This document shows, in pieces, positions 10,075 to 20,149 of a DNA stretch of 64,000 nt. Both the position numbers and the translations under genes were made by a program. The notes under the pieces are model-generated. The model did no database searches. It was not told where the DNA came from and saw only the letters and a program-made list of their open reading frames with translations. This DNA comes from Cokeromyces recurvatus (Eukaryota > Mucoromycota > Mucoromycetes > Mucorales > Mucoraceae), in the NCBI RefSeq assembly GCF_025118155.1, contig NW_026251394.1:682001-746000 (forward strand), written 5' to 3'. Numbering within the stretch: the stretch's first letter is position 1; each line of letters starts with the position of its first letter.

Positions 10075-11601
10075 TTAAACTAACTTTCTTTTTCTACTAG
10101 CTACTCTTTTTACCACAAACTCTTCCCAATCTTTGACAGTTACGATATCATCGTCGTGTTTGATATTTTGAAGAGCTTCTGTGATGTCTTCCTCTAAGTC
10201 AAAGTCGATAATTTGCTCATCGTTGTTGCTGTCGTACCCAGCGGTGCTGTCTGAACGAAGGAGAATATCATCATCTGTCTCACTTCCCTGAAAGTGCATG
10301 AATTCTATATCGTGTCGTCTTTTTGCTTCGAGGATAACATTGATCTTACGATAATTTAAGTACACTAGACGTTTCAAGGACAAGACAGCAGCCAGAGTTT
10401 GAGCGAAGGACGCTAGGTTATTCACAATCTTTGGTACAACAAAGACCCCCTTATTGTAGCTAATTGAATGGTTCTGAGAAACATATTTAGTCCCCATTAT
10501 CTGCAGCTTAACACCTTGCCACTGGCAAGTAATTGCCTCTAAGTTGGAGATTCTGCTGTTGTCAACATATTGGGTCCACTTGCGTAGCATCGCCATTTGA
10601 AGGGTCTTTCCTTTACCAATATCTTTTTTGACGCCTTTGAGGCCTGGTTTTTCCTCTGCCGAAAGATAGTCAGTATCATCATTCAGGTTGCGTAAAATAA
10701 AATCAACACGCTGGTTGGTGATATCATCAAATTCCTTCGTAATATTTGAAATACAGTCAGCTCGTTTGGTGATGAAGTTCTTGTCATAAATGAACGCATT
10801 ATCAAAGACTGGGCCATAAACATGTGTGCGGTACCAGGACTCATTATGATCAGCAGTGATAAGGTTATCCGAAGACCAGAGTTCGACCATGTTGGAAAGT
10901 GCCAAGCGGATGTAACGGCACATTGGATTCATATCTATGTCACTGTATAACTTTGTAAGAAGTCTGTTCACACTTGTGATGTCAGTACATTGGGCGATTT
11001 CAAGAAGTATATCCCTTTCTTTACGAATCAGAGTTGGTTGAAGCTTCAGACCGAAATTTTTAATAGATTTTCCAAATCTCTTAGCTATAGTAGTAGTGGT
11101 GAGATCAAGATGGCCCTGGTTACCAAACTTGTCGCAAAGAAATATCATTTGTTCATCAATAGATAGGGTCTGGTAATGTCTGTGTTCAACATTATCTTCC
11201 TGATCATTGGAGGTTTGAGAGTTTTTAGCTGACGAAAGGCGATTATCAATTGCATCGTTCAAAGCCTGTGCCGAATAAGCAGCAAGACGTAGTAACTTTT
11301 GAATTTGAGGGGAGGTGCATATCTTGAAAAAACTATCATTATTGAGCATATCAACCTTACTATTCTCTTCAGTAGTACATCCTTCACGTCTAGACTCATA
11401 AACGATAGAGACCTCTTCCAAATACATGTTTCCAAGTTCTTTCATATTTTCTTCAGTAGGCTCCATCAATAGGTTTTTGTCGATTAATTCCTTCAAAGCA
11501 AGCTCATACTTCCAATCCAAGATAGTGTTCTGTGAAAGGTATCTGTTTATGATACTCTTGATTTTGTCTTTGTCTTCAGTTGTGTTCAAGATAGGATTCA
11601 T
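10075..11601 (-). CDS. Orphan 508-aa protein with PD-(D/E)XK-like signature
   Basis: Intronless 508-aa frame, unusual here since most neighbours of this size are spliced. Its base composition is also visibly less AT-rich than the surrounding DNA. No named family is recognised. The N-terminal half is mostly helical. The central part has WYRTHVYGPVFDNAF (256-270), then ITNQRVDFILRNL with D300, LSAEEKPG with E316-x-K318, a helix rich in K/Q (KGKTLQMAMLRKW) and a beta-like stretch WQGVKLQIMGTKYV (361-374). The order D...ExK...helix...strand is that expected of a PD-(D/E)XK nuclease core. From memory, similar proteins occur in many copies in Rhizopus and Mucor genomes, but I cannot verify that here. 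The C-terminus is acidic (432-488), then basic (RKRKLV, possible nuclear signal). It is flanked by tandem repeats on both sides, suggesting a mobile or host-parasite element. Confidence 0.65.
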   Translation of the reverse strand: MNPILNTTEDKDKIKSIINRYLSQNTILDWKYELALKELIDKNLLMEPTEENMKELGNMYLEEVSIVYESRREGCTTEENSKVDMLNNDSFFKICTSPQIQKLLRLAAYSAQALNDAIDNRLSSAKNSQTSNDQEDNVEHRHYQTLSIDEQMIFLCDKFGNQGHLDLTTTTIAKRFGKSIKNFGLKLQPTLIRKERDILLEIAQCTDITSVNRLLTKLYSDIDMNPMCRYIRLALSNMVELWSSDNLITADHNESWYRTHVYGPVFDNAFIYDKNFITKRADCISNITKEFDDITNQRVDFILRNLNDDTDYLSAEEKPGLKGVKKDIGKGKTLQMAMLRKWTQYVDNSRISNLEAITCQWQGVKLQIMGTKYVSQNHSISYNKGVFVVPKIVNNLASFAQTLAAVLSLKRLVYLNYRKINVILEAKRRHDIEFMHFQGSETDDDILLRSDSTAGYDSNNDEQIIDFDLEEDITEALQNIKHDDDIVTVKDWEEFVVKRVASRKRKLV

Positions 11602-12002
11602 AGTAAATCTAGAATTAAGGAGAAAACTAGTAACTTTTTGTTTTCATTTTACGATGGTGTTTTTTAAAAAAAATTGGCAGAGAAAAAATGGTGCACGTAT
11701 AATTGTAATAAGAGGACTGTTATTTGAGTAGTAATTGAATAATGTTTTATTTCATCAAAATTTTATAGTATTTACATTCTTATAATAAACGGCATATAGA
11801 TAGATTTGGACATATACAAGGATTGGAAACATATAATTATTTATAGGTATTCATACCAATAGTATCATATCTTCATAGTCATCCATTGATGACCGCGGGC
11901 ATAATCCGAATTAGGAAGGTGACTGTCATCTTCTTACAATAATTACCCCTATTGTGACGATTAATTTTTTTTTCCAGAGCAACGCGTCAGCCTTTTTTCC
12001 CT
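11602..12002. other. Upstream flank of the 508-aa gene
   Basis: Presumed promoter side of the orphan gene. AT-rich, with a slightly more GC-rich patch at about 11880-11960. No coding signal or obvious terminal repeat found. Confidence 0.4.
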
Positions 12003-12436
12003 TTATATTTCTTTTTGTATTTGACTATCGCTTGGAATGTGGGCATAAATGCAGCATTCACGTTTGTTGGCATGGGCTAGTAAGCAGTGCTACGATAGCA
12101 ATCAACAAGCTTTGGTTGTTTACATGTTTTATTATTATTTCTTTTTGTATTTGACTATTGCTTGGAATGTGGGCATAAATGCAGCATTCACGTTTGTTGG
12201 CATGGGCTAGTAAGCAGTGCTACGATAGCAATCAACAAGCTTTGGTTGTTTACATGTTTTATTATTATTTCTTTTTGTATTTGACTATTGCTTGGAATGT
12301 AGGCATAAATGCAGCATTCACGTTTGTTGGCATGGGCTAGTAAGCAGTGCTACGATAGCAATCAACAAGCTTTGGTTGTTTACATGTTTTATTATTATTT
12401 CTTTTTGTATTTGACTATTGCTTGGAATGTCGGCAT
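12003..12436. repeat. 130-bp minisatellite, about 3.3 nearly identical copies
   Basis: Units start at 12011, 12141 and 12271 (CTTTTTGTATTTGACTAT...), each 130 bp, with a fourth truncated copy from 12401 to about 12431. Copies differ by only one or two bases: C/T in the TTGACTAYYG segment, and G/G/A/C before GGCAT. This implies very recent amplification or ongoing homogenisation. The unit contains GCTTGGAATGT, TGGCATGGGCTAGTAAG and a small GCTA-CGA-TAGC hairpin. No coding frame persists through the copies. Confidence 0.9.
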
Positions 12437-13056
12437 GATGTCTATCAAATTTATTTAGCATAAAATATACATCGAATAAACCTTCACGTTATATTACTGC
12501 TGGTATTGCTGCAAAAATTATCTATAATTATGGTATCTGTGTTTATAGTAGACTTGGACAAAAGTAAAATAACAGTGAATCTTCTAGATTTGACAAAACT
12601 ACAAGAATTATCTGTATCTGGTTATACTGCTAGAAACCACGAATACCTTCTCTTAAGTATATTGTAGAAGAAAACACACAAGAAAACGTAATGTTCCTTT
12701 AATTTTTAATGTAAGCGTCAAGTCGTGACTCTACATTACAAGAAAGGTTCCTAATCAAAAAAGAAATGTCAAGCTATGAATCGACTCTCGTAATGACGAA
12801 AACTACGTATTCTTATTACAGCTCCATGAAAATGTACTGTATTCTCACATGGTTTTCCTCTTGGCAAAAACGAGTACGTTAGATTTTCTTTTATAAGTTA
12901 CTTCTTGCTAACTTTTTGTTTTCAAATAACTTTTAGAAAAAAAAAATGATGTGTTGAGTCGGCTCAAGACATGCTGATAAGAAATTGATCTAAAGGAGAG
13001 CAGCTACTTGTACCCAATTATCGTTAGCCAGTCTATTATGATAATTTATGTGTTTG
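12437..13056. other. Intergenic, possibly decayed coding sequence
   Basis: Composition is more even than in the plain AT-rich spacers, and short open stretches occur, but no frame can be followed. I see no gene; it may be old relic sequence belonging to the accessory island. Confidence 0.35.
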
Positions 13057-13390
13057 TTACTTTAAACTTGACTCTTTATTTATGAAGTTAAGCCAAAATA
13101 TTGATGTTAGTGTTTCTTGGTCGATGATTCCAAACATAGATGAAACAATAAATAATTTACTGGCTTTCTCCAGTTTTTGACGGACAATATCAGATATGTT
13201 TTCAGATAGATCATGCCGCAATACCTTGTTGAATGAGAACAAAAGAGTTCTATGATCAGCATTTCTCTTCTCATTTTCACCAGTGTTTTGATCAGGATCG
13301 ATCAACTCGTTCTTTCATCCACAGCTCTTTAAAGTAGTTGTCGATACCATCTTCATGGGCTTTGTTCCTAAATGGTAAACTATTTAAAAG
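13057..13390 (-). pseudogene. Frameshifted relic of an unrecognised protein
   Basis: The minus strand from about 13390 reads NKAHEDGIDNYFKELWMKE in one frame, then shifts to an adjacent frame near 13310. There it continues NELIDPDQNTGENEKRNADH, LLFSFNKVLRHDLSENISDI and a C-terminal FGIIDQETLTSIFWLNFINK, ending at 13057. The amino-acid composition looks like genuine coding sequence, but there is no intact start and the frame is broken. Family unknown. Part of the repeat-rich island, so probably a remnant of a multicopy or mobile gene. Confidence 0.4.
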
Positions 13391-14061
13391 ATGAACACAT
13401 GTTTAAAAGAGAAAGCTATGCTATTTCGCTATACCTATTTATCTTAAGATAGTGCTCGTTGTTGTATTAGTAGATGGTCAGTTTATAATTTTGTCCATTG
13501 TTAATGATTCTATATACAGGCCATGAAGAAGTTAATTTAGTATCAAAGTGAACTTGCTTTTTCTTACTGTAGTTGTATTAAGGCTCAAGAAACCAGTATC
13601 TCATAAGTGGCAGATTTGGTACATTTTAATTACGATTATGGCTTCCATCTAAAGAATCAAGAGCACCAACCTGATATCAATATGAGAAATAAAAAGTCGA
13701 CTTCAGATTAGAGTAAGCATTTATTTCGACAATAAATTTCATATGCCTTCACTGAAATACGGGGACGATATTTGGGATAATAATAATAGCTTTATTGAGG
13801 TTAGATAAATTTAATAAAGAACGAGGCTGCTCACCTCCCCTCTTGTTCCGGTAAAAAAACTTGATCTGTACTACGGGGATGGCTTCCTCGCCCTGCGGGT
13901 TTGGGAAGAACTCAACATTCAATAATTAAAAAAGAAAAAGAAAAATAAATGCATAAATAGTACATTTATATTGTGCGGTTACATAAAAATATTGTTGATG
14001 TTTATTGTTTAGGATATGGAATATGAATATTGTATCCATGGTTAATGATTTTAAAGAAATC
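13391..14061. other. Downstream flank of the Helitron helicase, with a GC-richer segment
   Basis: The segment 13825-13915 is conspicuously GC-richer than its surroundings (for example CTCACCTCCCCTCTTGTTCC and CTCGCCCTGCGGGTTTGGG). The motif TACGGGGAYG occurs twice, near 13763 and 13877. For a minus-strand Helitron the 3' terminal hairpin would be expected on this side, but no unambiguous hairpin plus CTRR end was identified. Confidence 0.4.
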
Positions 14062-15430
14062 TTAGTTATCGTTGAATAAAACTTCATTGTATACTATATT
14101 TCTAGTATAAGATTTTTCATTGTTATTTCCGCTATTAGAATCAGCATCAATCATAATCTTAATAGCAGAAGGCGATTTTACTCTTGACAAAGCAACATAG
14201 AGCTGTCCATGACCGAATATGTGATTTGGAAGATACAAACCAATACGATCCATAGTCTGGCCTTGAGCTTTGTTAATTGTAATTGCAAATGCAAGTCTAA
14301 CAGGAAATTGAGTCCTTGAAAATGAGAGTGGTAGGGTAGTCGACTCATTCCTGCTAAATAATTTACTTTTTGGAATGTACACAACATTACCAATATGAGA
14401 GCCTGTTGCAACTAATGCCTCTATTACGTGAGGTAGAATTGTTCTGACGATCAGACGAGTATCGTTACAAAGATCTTGCTTTAGGCTGATGTTCCGCAAC
14501 AGCATAATGGGGGAACCAATCTTTAACTTCAAAGCATGTGGAGGTAGTCCACCTGCTTCTAACGAATTCAAAAACTCAGTTGGAACTGAGAGATTTTCAT
14601 TTTCAATTATAGGTGCATCAGCACTGAAAGAGATTGTAGCTTCACCAGGAAAAACGTCGAATACCGAATCATTAATAACAGCTACATCTTTGTTTGTGGT
14701 GGATAACACAGCAGAACTGATAAGAGATGCTGTGGAAAATTCTTGGGGTACTTGTTACAACCCAGGGTACATTGCTTGCAAAAGATGGATCAAGTTGTTA
14801 CCTCTGATAATTATACTGTTTGGGATCTCAATGAGACCCGTATCAAATATCTCAGAAGGTTCGCCACCCAAATTAATCTTGTGAGTGTCTACTCTACCAG
14901 TTCCTATAGCCAGAAGGTTCGTATCAAATGCATTTAATTCAGAAGCCAAAGCTGTATTATTTGAAAATAATGCTTACTGAACACGCATGTTGGTACGAAG
15001 TCGTAAAACTTGAACATGGCTCCAAAGGTATGAACGATTAATGCATTGATTAACAATTTGTGATCGTGAACCTTTAGGAACAACAGGCAAAATTTGACGA
15101 AAGTTGCCACCAAAAACCAGAAGCCGACCACCAAAAGGGATATTCTCCAATTGTGGATCTACAAACTTTGCTATGTCTTTAAGGGACCTGTCGAGAGCTT
15201 TAAAAATGTCTTTACTGGTCATTAAAGACTCGCCCCATAAAATTAATTTTGTTTGCATCAAAAGATCAGCAGTTGGTGAATTTGGTTTGATATTACACAT
15301 ACTGTCAGGATCAACATTAAGGGGAATTTTAAACACGGAATGTGATGTCCTACCACCCTCAAGTAACAGAGATGCAGTACCACTTGAGGCTACTGCTACA
15401 GCAATTTTACCTTCTTGTTTTAACCTATTG
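14062..15430 (-). pseudogene. Helitron Pif1-type helicase, 5'-truncated with two in-frame stops
   Basis: One reading frame from about 15430 to 14062 on the minus strand, interrupted by TAA at 14974-14976 and at 14755-14757. Visible motifs in order: VASSGTASLLLEGGRTSHSV (motif Ia region), PFGGRLLVFGGNFRQILPVV (motif III; the family usually has GGDFRQ, here N replaces D), LRLRTNMRVQ (motif IV region), then after the second stop PTEFLNSLEAGGLPPHALKL, MLLRNIS, NDTRLIV, PVRLAFAITINKAQGQTMDR (motif V) and YVALSRVKSP (motif VI). Walker A (GxxGTGKT) and Walker B/DE are not upstream, so the 5' part has been deleted. Known role of the family: DNA unwinding during Helitron rolling-circle transposition. 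Inactive here. Confidence 0.85.
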
Positions 15431-15476
15431 TCATGAGCTGACTTATAATGTCATGTTTCATGATTAAACATGCGGA

Positions 15477-16109
15477 TCATAAATTTTCAAGAACTGAAGA
15501 TCCTTTGCAGCAACACAGTAGTTGAAATAGTAGGTTTGTGATGGACGATTTAATTACTCTCTCACCAATCCATATTTTGGCACTACAATAAGGACAGATG
15601 ACATCCATTCTGCCTCTATCATCCCTTATAATAGGCACCCGTGTTGGGTCTCGTGCAATACGTTCAACAGATACTGGTTCTGCTTTTGTATAGAATAGGC
15701 ACAACCTGTTTGTTCTACGTCGATGTGTAGGGCTATTGCAAGCAGTGCATCGACTAACATTGGGCAGCTGCTGATTGTTGTGCTCAGGTTGCATTATTGT
15801 TTCTTCTACTTCTACATTGTCTTCAATAATATCTGTGCCGCTCATATTAATATCATTCATGTCAATATCAATCATATCAACATTAATCATATCAACATCG
15901 TCCATATCAACATCCCCAATGACGTTAATTTGCTGAGCAGGGTTCATGGGACAGGAATGATGATTTGATCGTCTATGATCTGACTGTTCACAACTACTGC
16001 ATGTAGGCTGATTAATAACAGCTGAACACTCAATATAAGTAGTGCAATCTTTATGAGATCGGCGAACATGCCCTGATTTTCCACAATGGGGACAAATTCT
16101 TTCTATCAT
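15477..16109 (-). CDS. Helitron N-terminal zinc-knuckle fragment
   Basis: An open frame of 210 codons that is probably a truncated remnant. It has three Cys/His knuckles: CPHCGKSGHVRRSHKDC near residue 6, CSSCEQSDHRRSNHHSC near 37 and CTACNSPTHRRRTNRLC near 120. Between the second and third is an Asp/Met/Ile repeat (DVDMDDVDMINVDMIDIDM-like). Residues 168-200 match the start of the Helitron Rep N-terminal region (MDVICPYCSAKIWIGERV, then a CC pair). The match ends abruptly after this, in unrelated residues and a stop, consistent with the internal deletion. Knuckles of this kind bind nucleic acid in Helitron proteins. Expression is unknown. Confidence 0.7.
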   Translation of the reverse strand: MIERICPHCGKSGHVRRSHKDCTTYIECSAVINQPTCSSCEQSDHRRSNHHSCPMNPAQQINVIGDVDMDDVDMINVDMIDIDMNDINMSGTDIIEDNVEVEETIMQPEHNNQQLPNVSRCTACNSPTHRRRTNRLCLFYTKAEPVSVERIARDPTRVPIIRDDRGRMDVICPYCSAKIWIGERVIKSSITNLLFQLLCCCKGSSVLENL

Positions 16110-16836
16110 TTTAATTATTCAATAGATATAAGATTCTAAATGATGTAAATAATAATTTTATTAAAATCTATCTATAAAAGTAATTCTTTGATGCTTTACA
16201 ATATTATATAATTTGGTGATCCTTTAGTAACTCTTGTTATATTTGTTTTATGCAATATGGTTTATAAATCTTTATAATTGATTTTATAGAATATAATACA
16301 CATTTGTATGATATCCTTAGATTTGAGTTTGAAGAGAGAGTTTTCTTATTGGATAAGAAATAAATAACAATTATAAAATTTTTAATAAAGAAAAAAATAA
16401 TAGAAAAGTTATCAGGTATTTATACTAATTCGCATTTGCTGTTGATAATATATATGGAAATAATATGTATGTCTAACTGGTTGTTGTAAAAGAGAGCTTA
16501 GCTGTTTTTTACCAATAATAAGAGGAAAACTAATAATAGACTGGAGGACCGATAAAAGTGAGAAATTCGTGCATTGACCAATTAGGGTAAACTTAAACGG
16601 AAGTATTTTAATTAATAGATATTATTTTTGAGGTGTGTGTGTGTGTGTGTGTGTGAGGGTATAAGATTTACAATAAGGGGTAAAGGTGCACAACAAATAA
16701 ATCCACTAGTTAAAAAAAAAAAAACGTGGTGGCAAATAAGACTGTTTTACTCCTGATTTACTATAAAGTTAGCAAGGATGATTATAAAACAGAGAATAAG
16801 AAATAATGATTTATTATTATATACAAATATGATACA
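16110..16836. other. Intergenic between Helitron and kinase-like gene
   Basis: AT-rich, no gene seen. Should contain the upstream (5') end of the minus-strand Helitron, but no TC terminus could be assigned. Includes the GT microsatellite listed separately. Confidence 0.4.
16633..16655. repeat. (GT)n microsatellite
   Basis: Uninterrupted GT dinucleotides over about 23 nt. Confidence 0.95.
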
Positions 16837-17147
16837 CTAGCTTATAACGATATTATGATAAGAAGAGGGTGGCGGATAAGGTCCCTTAAAGATGTATGTA
16901 ATTATCTTTTTAACAGCATGGACAGTTTTCTTTATTTTCTTCTTTGCCCGTAATCTTGAATTTTTGATCTTTGTTGACTTGTTATAATTCATTTTTTTAG
17001 TTTTATGTTCTTCTTCTGTGTTTAACCAGGGAATATAAGATTTTAACCATGGATGAAACATGATAAGATCAAGAGAAGCTCGAGTATGTTCAGGAGATAG
17101 CATTCTTTGAATCAAATCTCTAGCATCTACATACAAACTGTTTAGTG

Positions 17148-17186
<39 letters not shown>

Positions 17187-18189
17187 TTTATTTAGATAAT
17201 GATACACACATACCTTTTGATAATGACTTTGGAAGATCATAATCACATATTAACATCTTATTAAAAACTTCACGGTGAGATAATGATTCTTCAATAAAAG
17301 GATATCTTCCAACTAGCATTTGATAAAGAGATATACCAAGTGACCAAACTTCTACTTTTTCGTAATGATAAACGGAAGATATGGATAATTCAGGTGCTAA
17401 ATATTGTAAAGAGACCTTTAATTCTAAATAATCTTCTCTTGTATTATCTTGAAATAGAATAGAAATGCCTTCAATCTGACGATCTTGTTCATCAAATATT
17501 AAATGCATTTCCTTTGGATATTGCTCAAGTAAATGTTGCTGATAATAGGCTGCTAATATCATTTTACTAAATTTGGATTTGCATTCTTCTTCAGTTGGTA
17601 ATTGTGTATTAAGAGAGAAATGATGTTTATCATTGATTGAAGAAGGCCATTCAAAGAGAGGAATATAGCCACATGTGCTATCTTCTTCATCTTCAATTAA
17701 TATCATTGGATTATCTTTTACTTCTTCTTGTTGATGATGTGATCTTATGGTTTCTTCTTCTGTTAGTAGATGATGAAATATCTGCTGTCGTTGATCTTGT
17801 TTGTCTATTATAGGAACCATATTAACAACCACTTCAGGTATGGTATATAATGGACGAGAAGAAGAAGAAGAAGAAGAAGAGGAAGGAAGTGAAGTCATAA
17901 ATCTTTTTTTTTCTGCTTCTTCGTTCTGCTCCTCCTAAAAGAACAATAAAATGTATTATTAATATGTATATAATATATGTAATGCATGTACCTTTTTATT
18001 AAAATTATTACTACTAAAGGATGAAACTACTACATCATCTGTTCTAAGCTCTGTTGACGTTGATAATAATGTCGTAGGTGATGATAATAAAAATACAGCA
18101 TCCTTTCTTTTTAATAAAGGTAATTTCTCTTTCTTTTTTGTTGTTGTTGCTCTTCTATTAAATATCCATTTTTTCTTGTAATACGGCAT
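16837..18189 (-). CDS. Degenerate protein kinase (pseudokinase)
   Basis: 407 aa, exons 17992-18189, 17210-17934 and 16837-17137. The last intron uses GTGTGT after GGTAT; this choice keeps frame and yields SKGILYVDARDLIQRML. An acidic/Ser-rich N-terminal half (to about 190) has no recognisable glycine loop or VAIK lysine. The C-lobe is clear: SLQYLAPELS (APE motif), EVWSLGISLYQMLVGRYPF (helix F, with Glu in place of the usual Asp before VWSLG), DARDLIQRMLSPEHTRASL (helix H and the conserved Arg) and HPWL. No HRD or DFG can be found before the APE motif; the region reads LIFDEQDRQIEGISILFQD. It is therefore predicted to be catalytically dead, perhaps Tribbles/CAMK-derived. A Lys-rich C-terminal tail follows. 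The last intron contains a 34-nt T tract (17151-17184). Confidence 0.7.
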
Positions 18190-18629
18190 CGTTCAAGATG
18201 CTTATCTAATAAATTATCTTTGCATATAACTCTTTGAAATAAATAAATAAATAAAAAATGTTGATATTAAAGAAAAGGGAATGGGGCCAAAAAAGAAAAA
18301 GAAAAAAAAAGAAGGCGGGGGGAGGCATTAACAGTAATTATGGTTAATTAGACATGAAGAACGAAAAAGGAAAGTTAATATAATGTTTTCTTTTATTGGA
18401 TTATTGTTTTAGATCCAGAAAGGATATTAAACTAAAAGGCAATTTATCGAAATCCTCTACTGTAATAATTTACTTTGTCTTATTCACTACTGGTTAATTA
18501 TCATCATCTTGGACAATTTTTGTTTCCTTTTTTTTTACATATTAGATGCTAAAACTAGTCAGTAGGCACCTTGTATAATAGATTCAAGTATTGTACAAAC
18601 CCTGAGCAAAAATCATAATATTGATCATC

Positions 18630-18664
<35 letters not shown>

Positions 18665-20149
18665 TTAGACCAATACTTTTACTGCAAGATTAGAAAGGTA
18701 AGCTTGACGTTTGCTGTAAAAAAATAAAATAAATTCTGCTACTTCCAGAAGAAAAAAAAAAAAAAAAAAAAGACAAATAGCTGTGTAACAGACTATTCTA
18801 TATTAATAATTATCATTTGATAGTCTGGCTATTCTTTTTTCTTTTTTTTTATTTTATTCTATTTTTTCTATTTGCATACGTAAAAAACTATTTTATACAA
18901 ATATGTCAAAGCATTGTCTAATTCTTTTCTTTGTACCTTGAAATAACATATAATTTAATCTCCGAAAAAAAAGACGCTTAAAAAACCATTTCATGTGAAT
19001 ATACAAATTTGCGACTCTTTATCATTTTTGATAGCTATTGAATTGAATTCTAGTAGATTTTTCATTATAAAATATCAAATGGAGTGGGAAACGAATCAAG
19101 TATGTAAGTAGATGCTGTTTAACAACTGTTTTAGCTAAATTTATGTTTGTTACAATACGTTTGTCTTTTATTTTTTTTCTTTTTTTATTTATTTATTTAT
19201 TTCAACTACTTTGCATTGACAGCGTTAATACATCAGTGCTCTTTCCTTTGATATGAAAAGACTTTAAAACTACTTTAATGCATTTCTCTGGCGGAGATAT
19301 CTTGGTAGCTTGGATTATAATTTAGTATATATAATAATTTGATCGGATATTTATGTACATTCTTAAAGTTGCAACATTCATTCTTACGAGATAAAAGTAA
19401 ATACACATCATTATAGCCATGCGCTTTTTTTTTTTTGGCCAGGTTTGTCACTAATATACTTGACATATTTCATGAATTTGATTGATATAATAAAGTAAAG
19501 CCTTCTTTAATTATTTTGACTTTGTTGATATTCATATGATTACTACCCTTTGAAAATTCACATTCATGAAAATAATAATAATAATACCAAAAGGAGAAAT
19601 ATGACTGATCATGTTGATATAAATTACTCTCTAAAATATAAACTGTACTGTAGTATTTAGTTTTCAACATTAGAATTAGGCTCTTCATAGAGTTAAGTAT
19701 GAAAAATTATTAGATTCATAAATATAAATGCTGGTTTTCTTCATATCATAGACACTCTTGCTTTATTTTTCATTTTATTTTTTTTTTTTTTTTGTCAACT
19801 TATCAAAGCATGACTCTATTTATTCTAGTTGCATTTTTTTTTTCTTTTCTCAGTTTGTCTATTCTACTTTAGAAATAAAACATATATATTCTTTTGTCTT
19901 CATTTATACTGATCAAAAAGAAATCGCGTCTTTTTTTCTTTTTAATATAAAACGCGAAAAAATGGGGGGGGTGAAAGAGAGAAAGAGAGTAGAAAAGAAA
20001 GTGAACGGTCACAAATCACCTCTTTTAAAGATCACAAAAAAAAAGTACTTTATTATTAAAAAAATAAAAATAAAAGGGATCTTTTATGGTATATTCTTAT
20101 ACTTTACTTTTATTTGCATAAAATAGTCAAGTTAAAATCTCTCATAAAA
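18190..20149. other. Divergent intergenic region, about 2 kb
   Basis: Long divergent spacer rich in A/T homopolymers (18627-18664, 18750-18771, 19775-19792). Short frames exist but are low-complexity. No gene supported. Presumably carries both promoters. Confidence 0.45.

Larger units (their letters stand above)
14062..16109 (-). mobile_element. Internally deleted, decayed Helitron
   Basis: Minus-strand relic of a rolling-circle Helitron. It retains the N-terminal zinc-knuckle region (15477-16109) and the C-terminal two thirds of the Pif1-type helicase (14062 to about 15430). The Rep/HUH nuclease and the helicase Walker A segment, which should lie between them, are missing. The junction falls at about 15430-15480. 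The helicase half is disrupted by two in-frame TAA codons. The element therefore cannot encode its own transposition functions. Exact ends were not found. Confidence 0.75.

Noticed and set aside
14950..14976. Possible 26-nt intron (GTAAGC...ACAG) removing the first in-frame stop of the Helitron helicase
   Set aside because: Too short for this genome and removal would shift the frame; a simple nonsense mutation in a decayed element is more likely.
15723..15968. Plus-strand frame opposite the Helitron zinc-knuckle region
   Set aside because: Antisense shadow of the Asp/Met/Ile repeat.
19758..20126. 122-aa frame upstream of the Treslin-like gene
   Set aside because: Poly-Phe/Lys composition from homopolymers; no conserved features.
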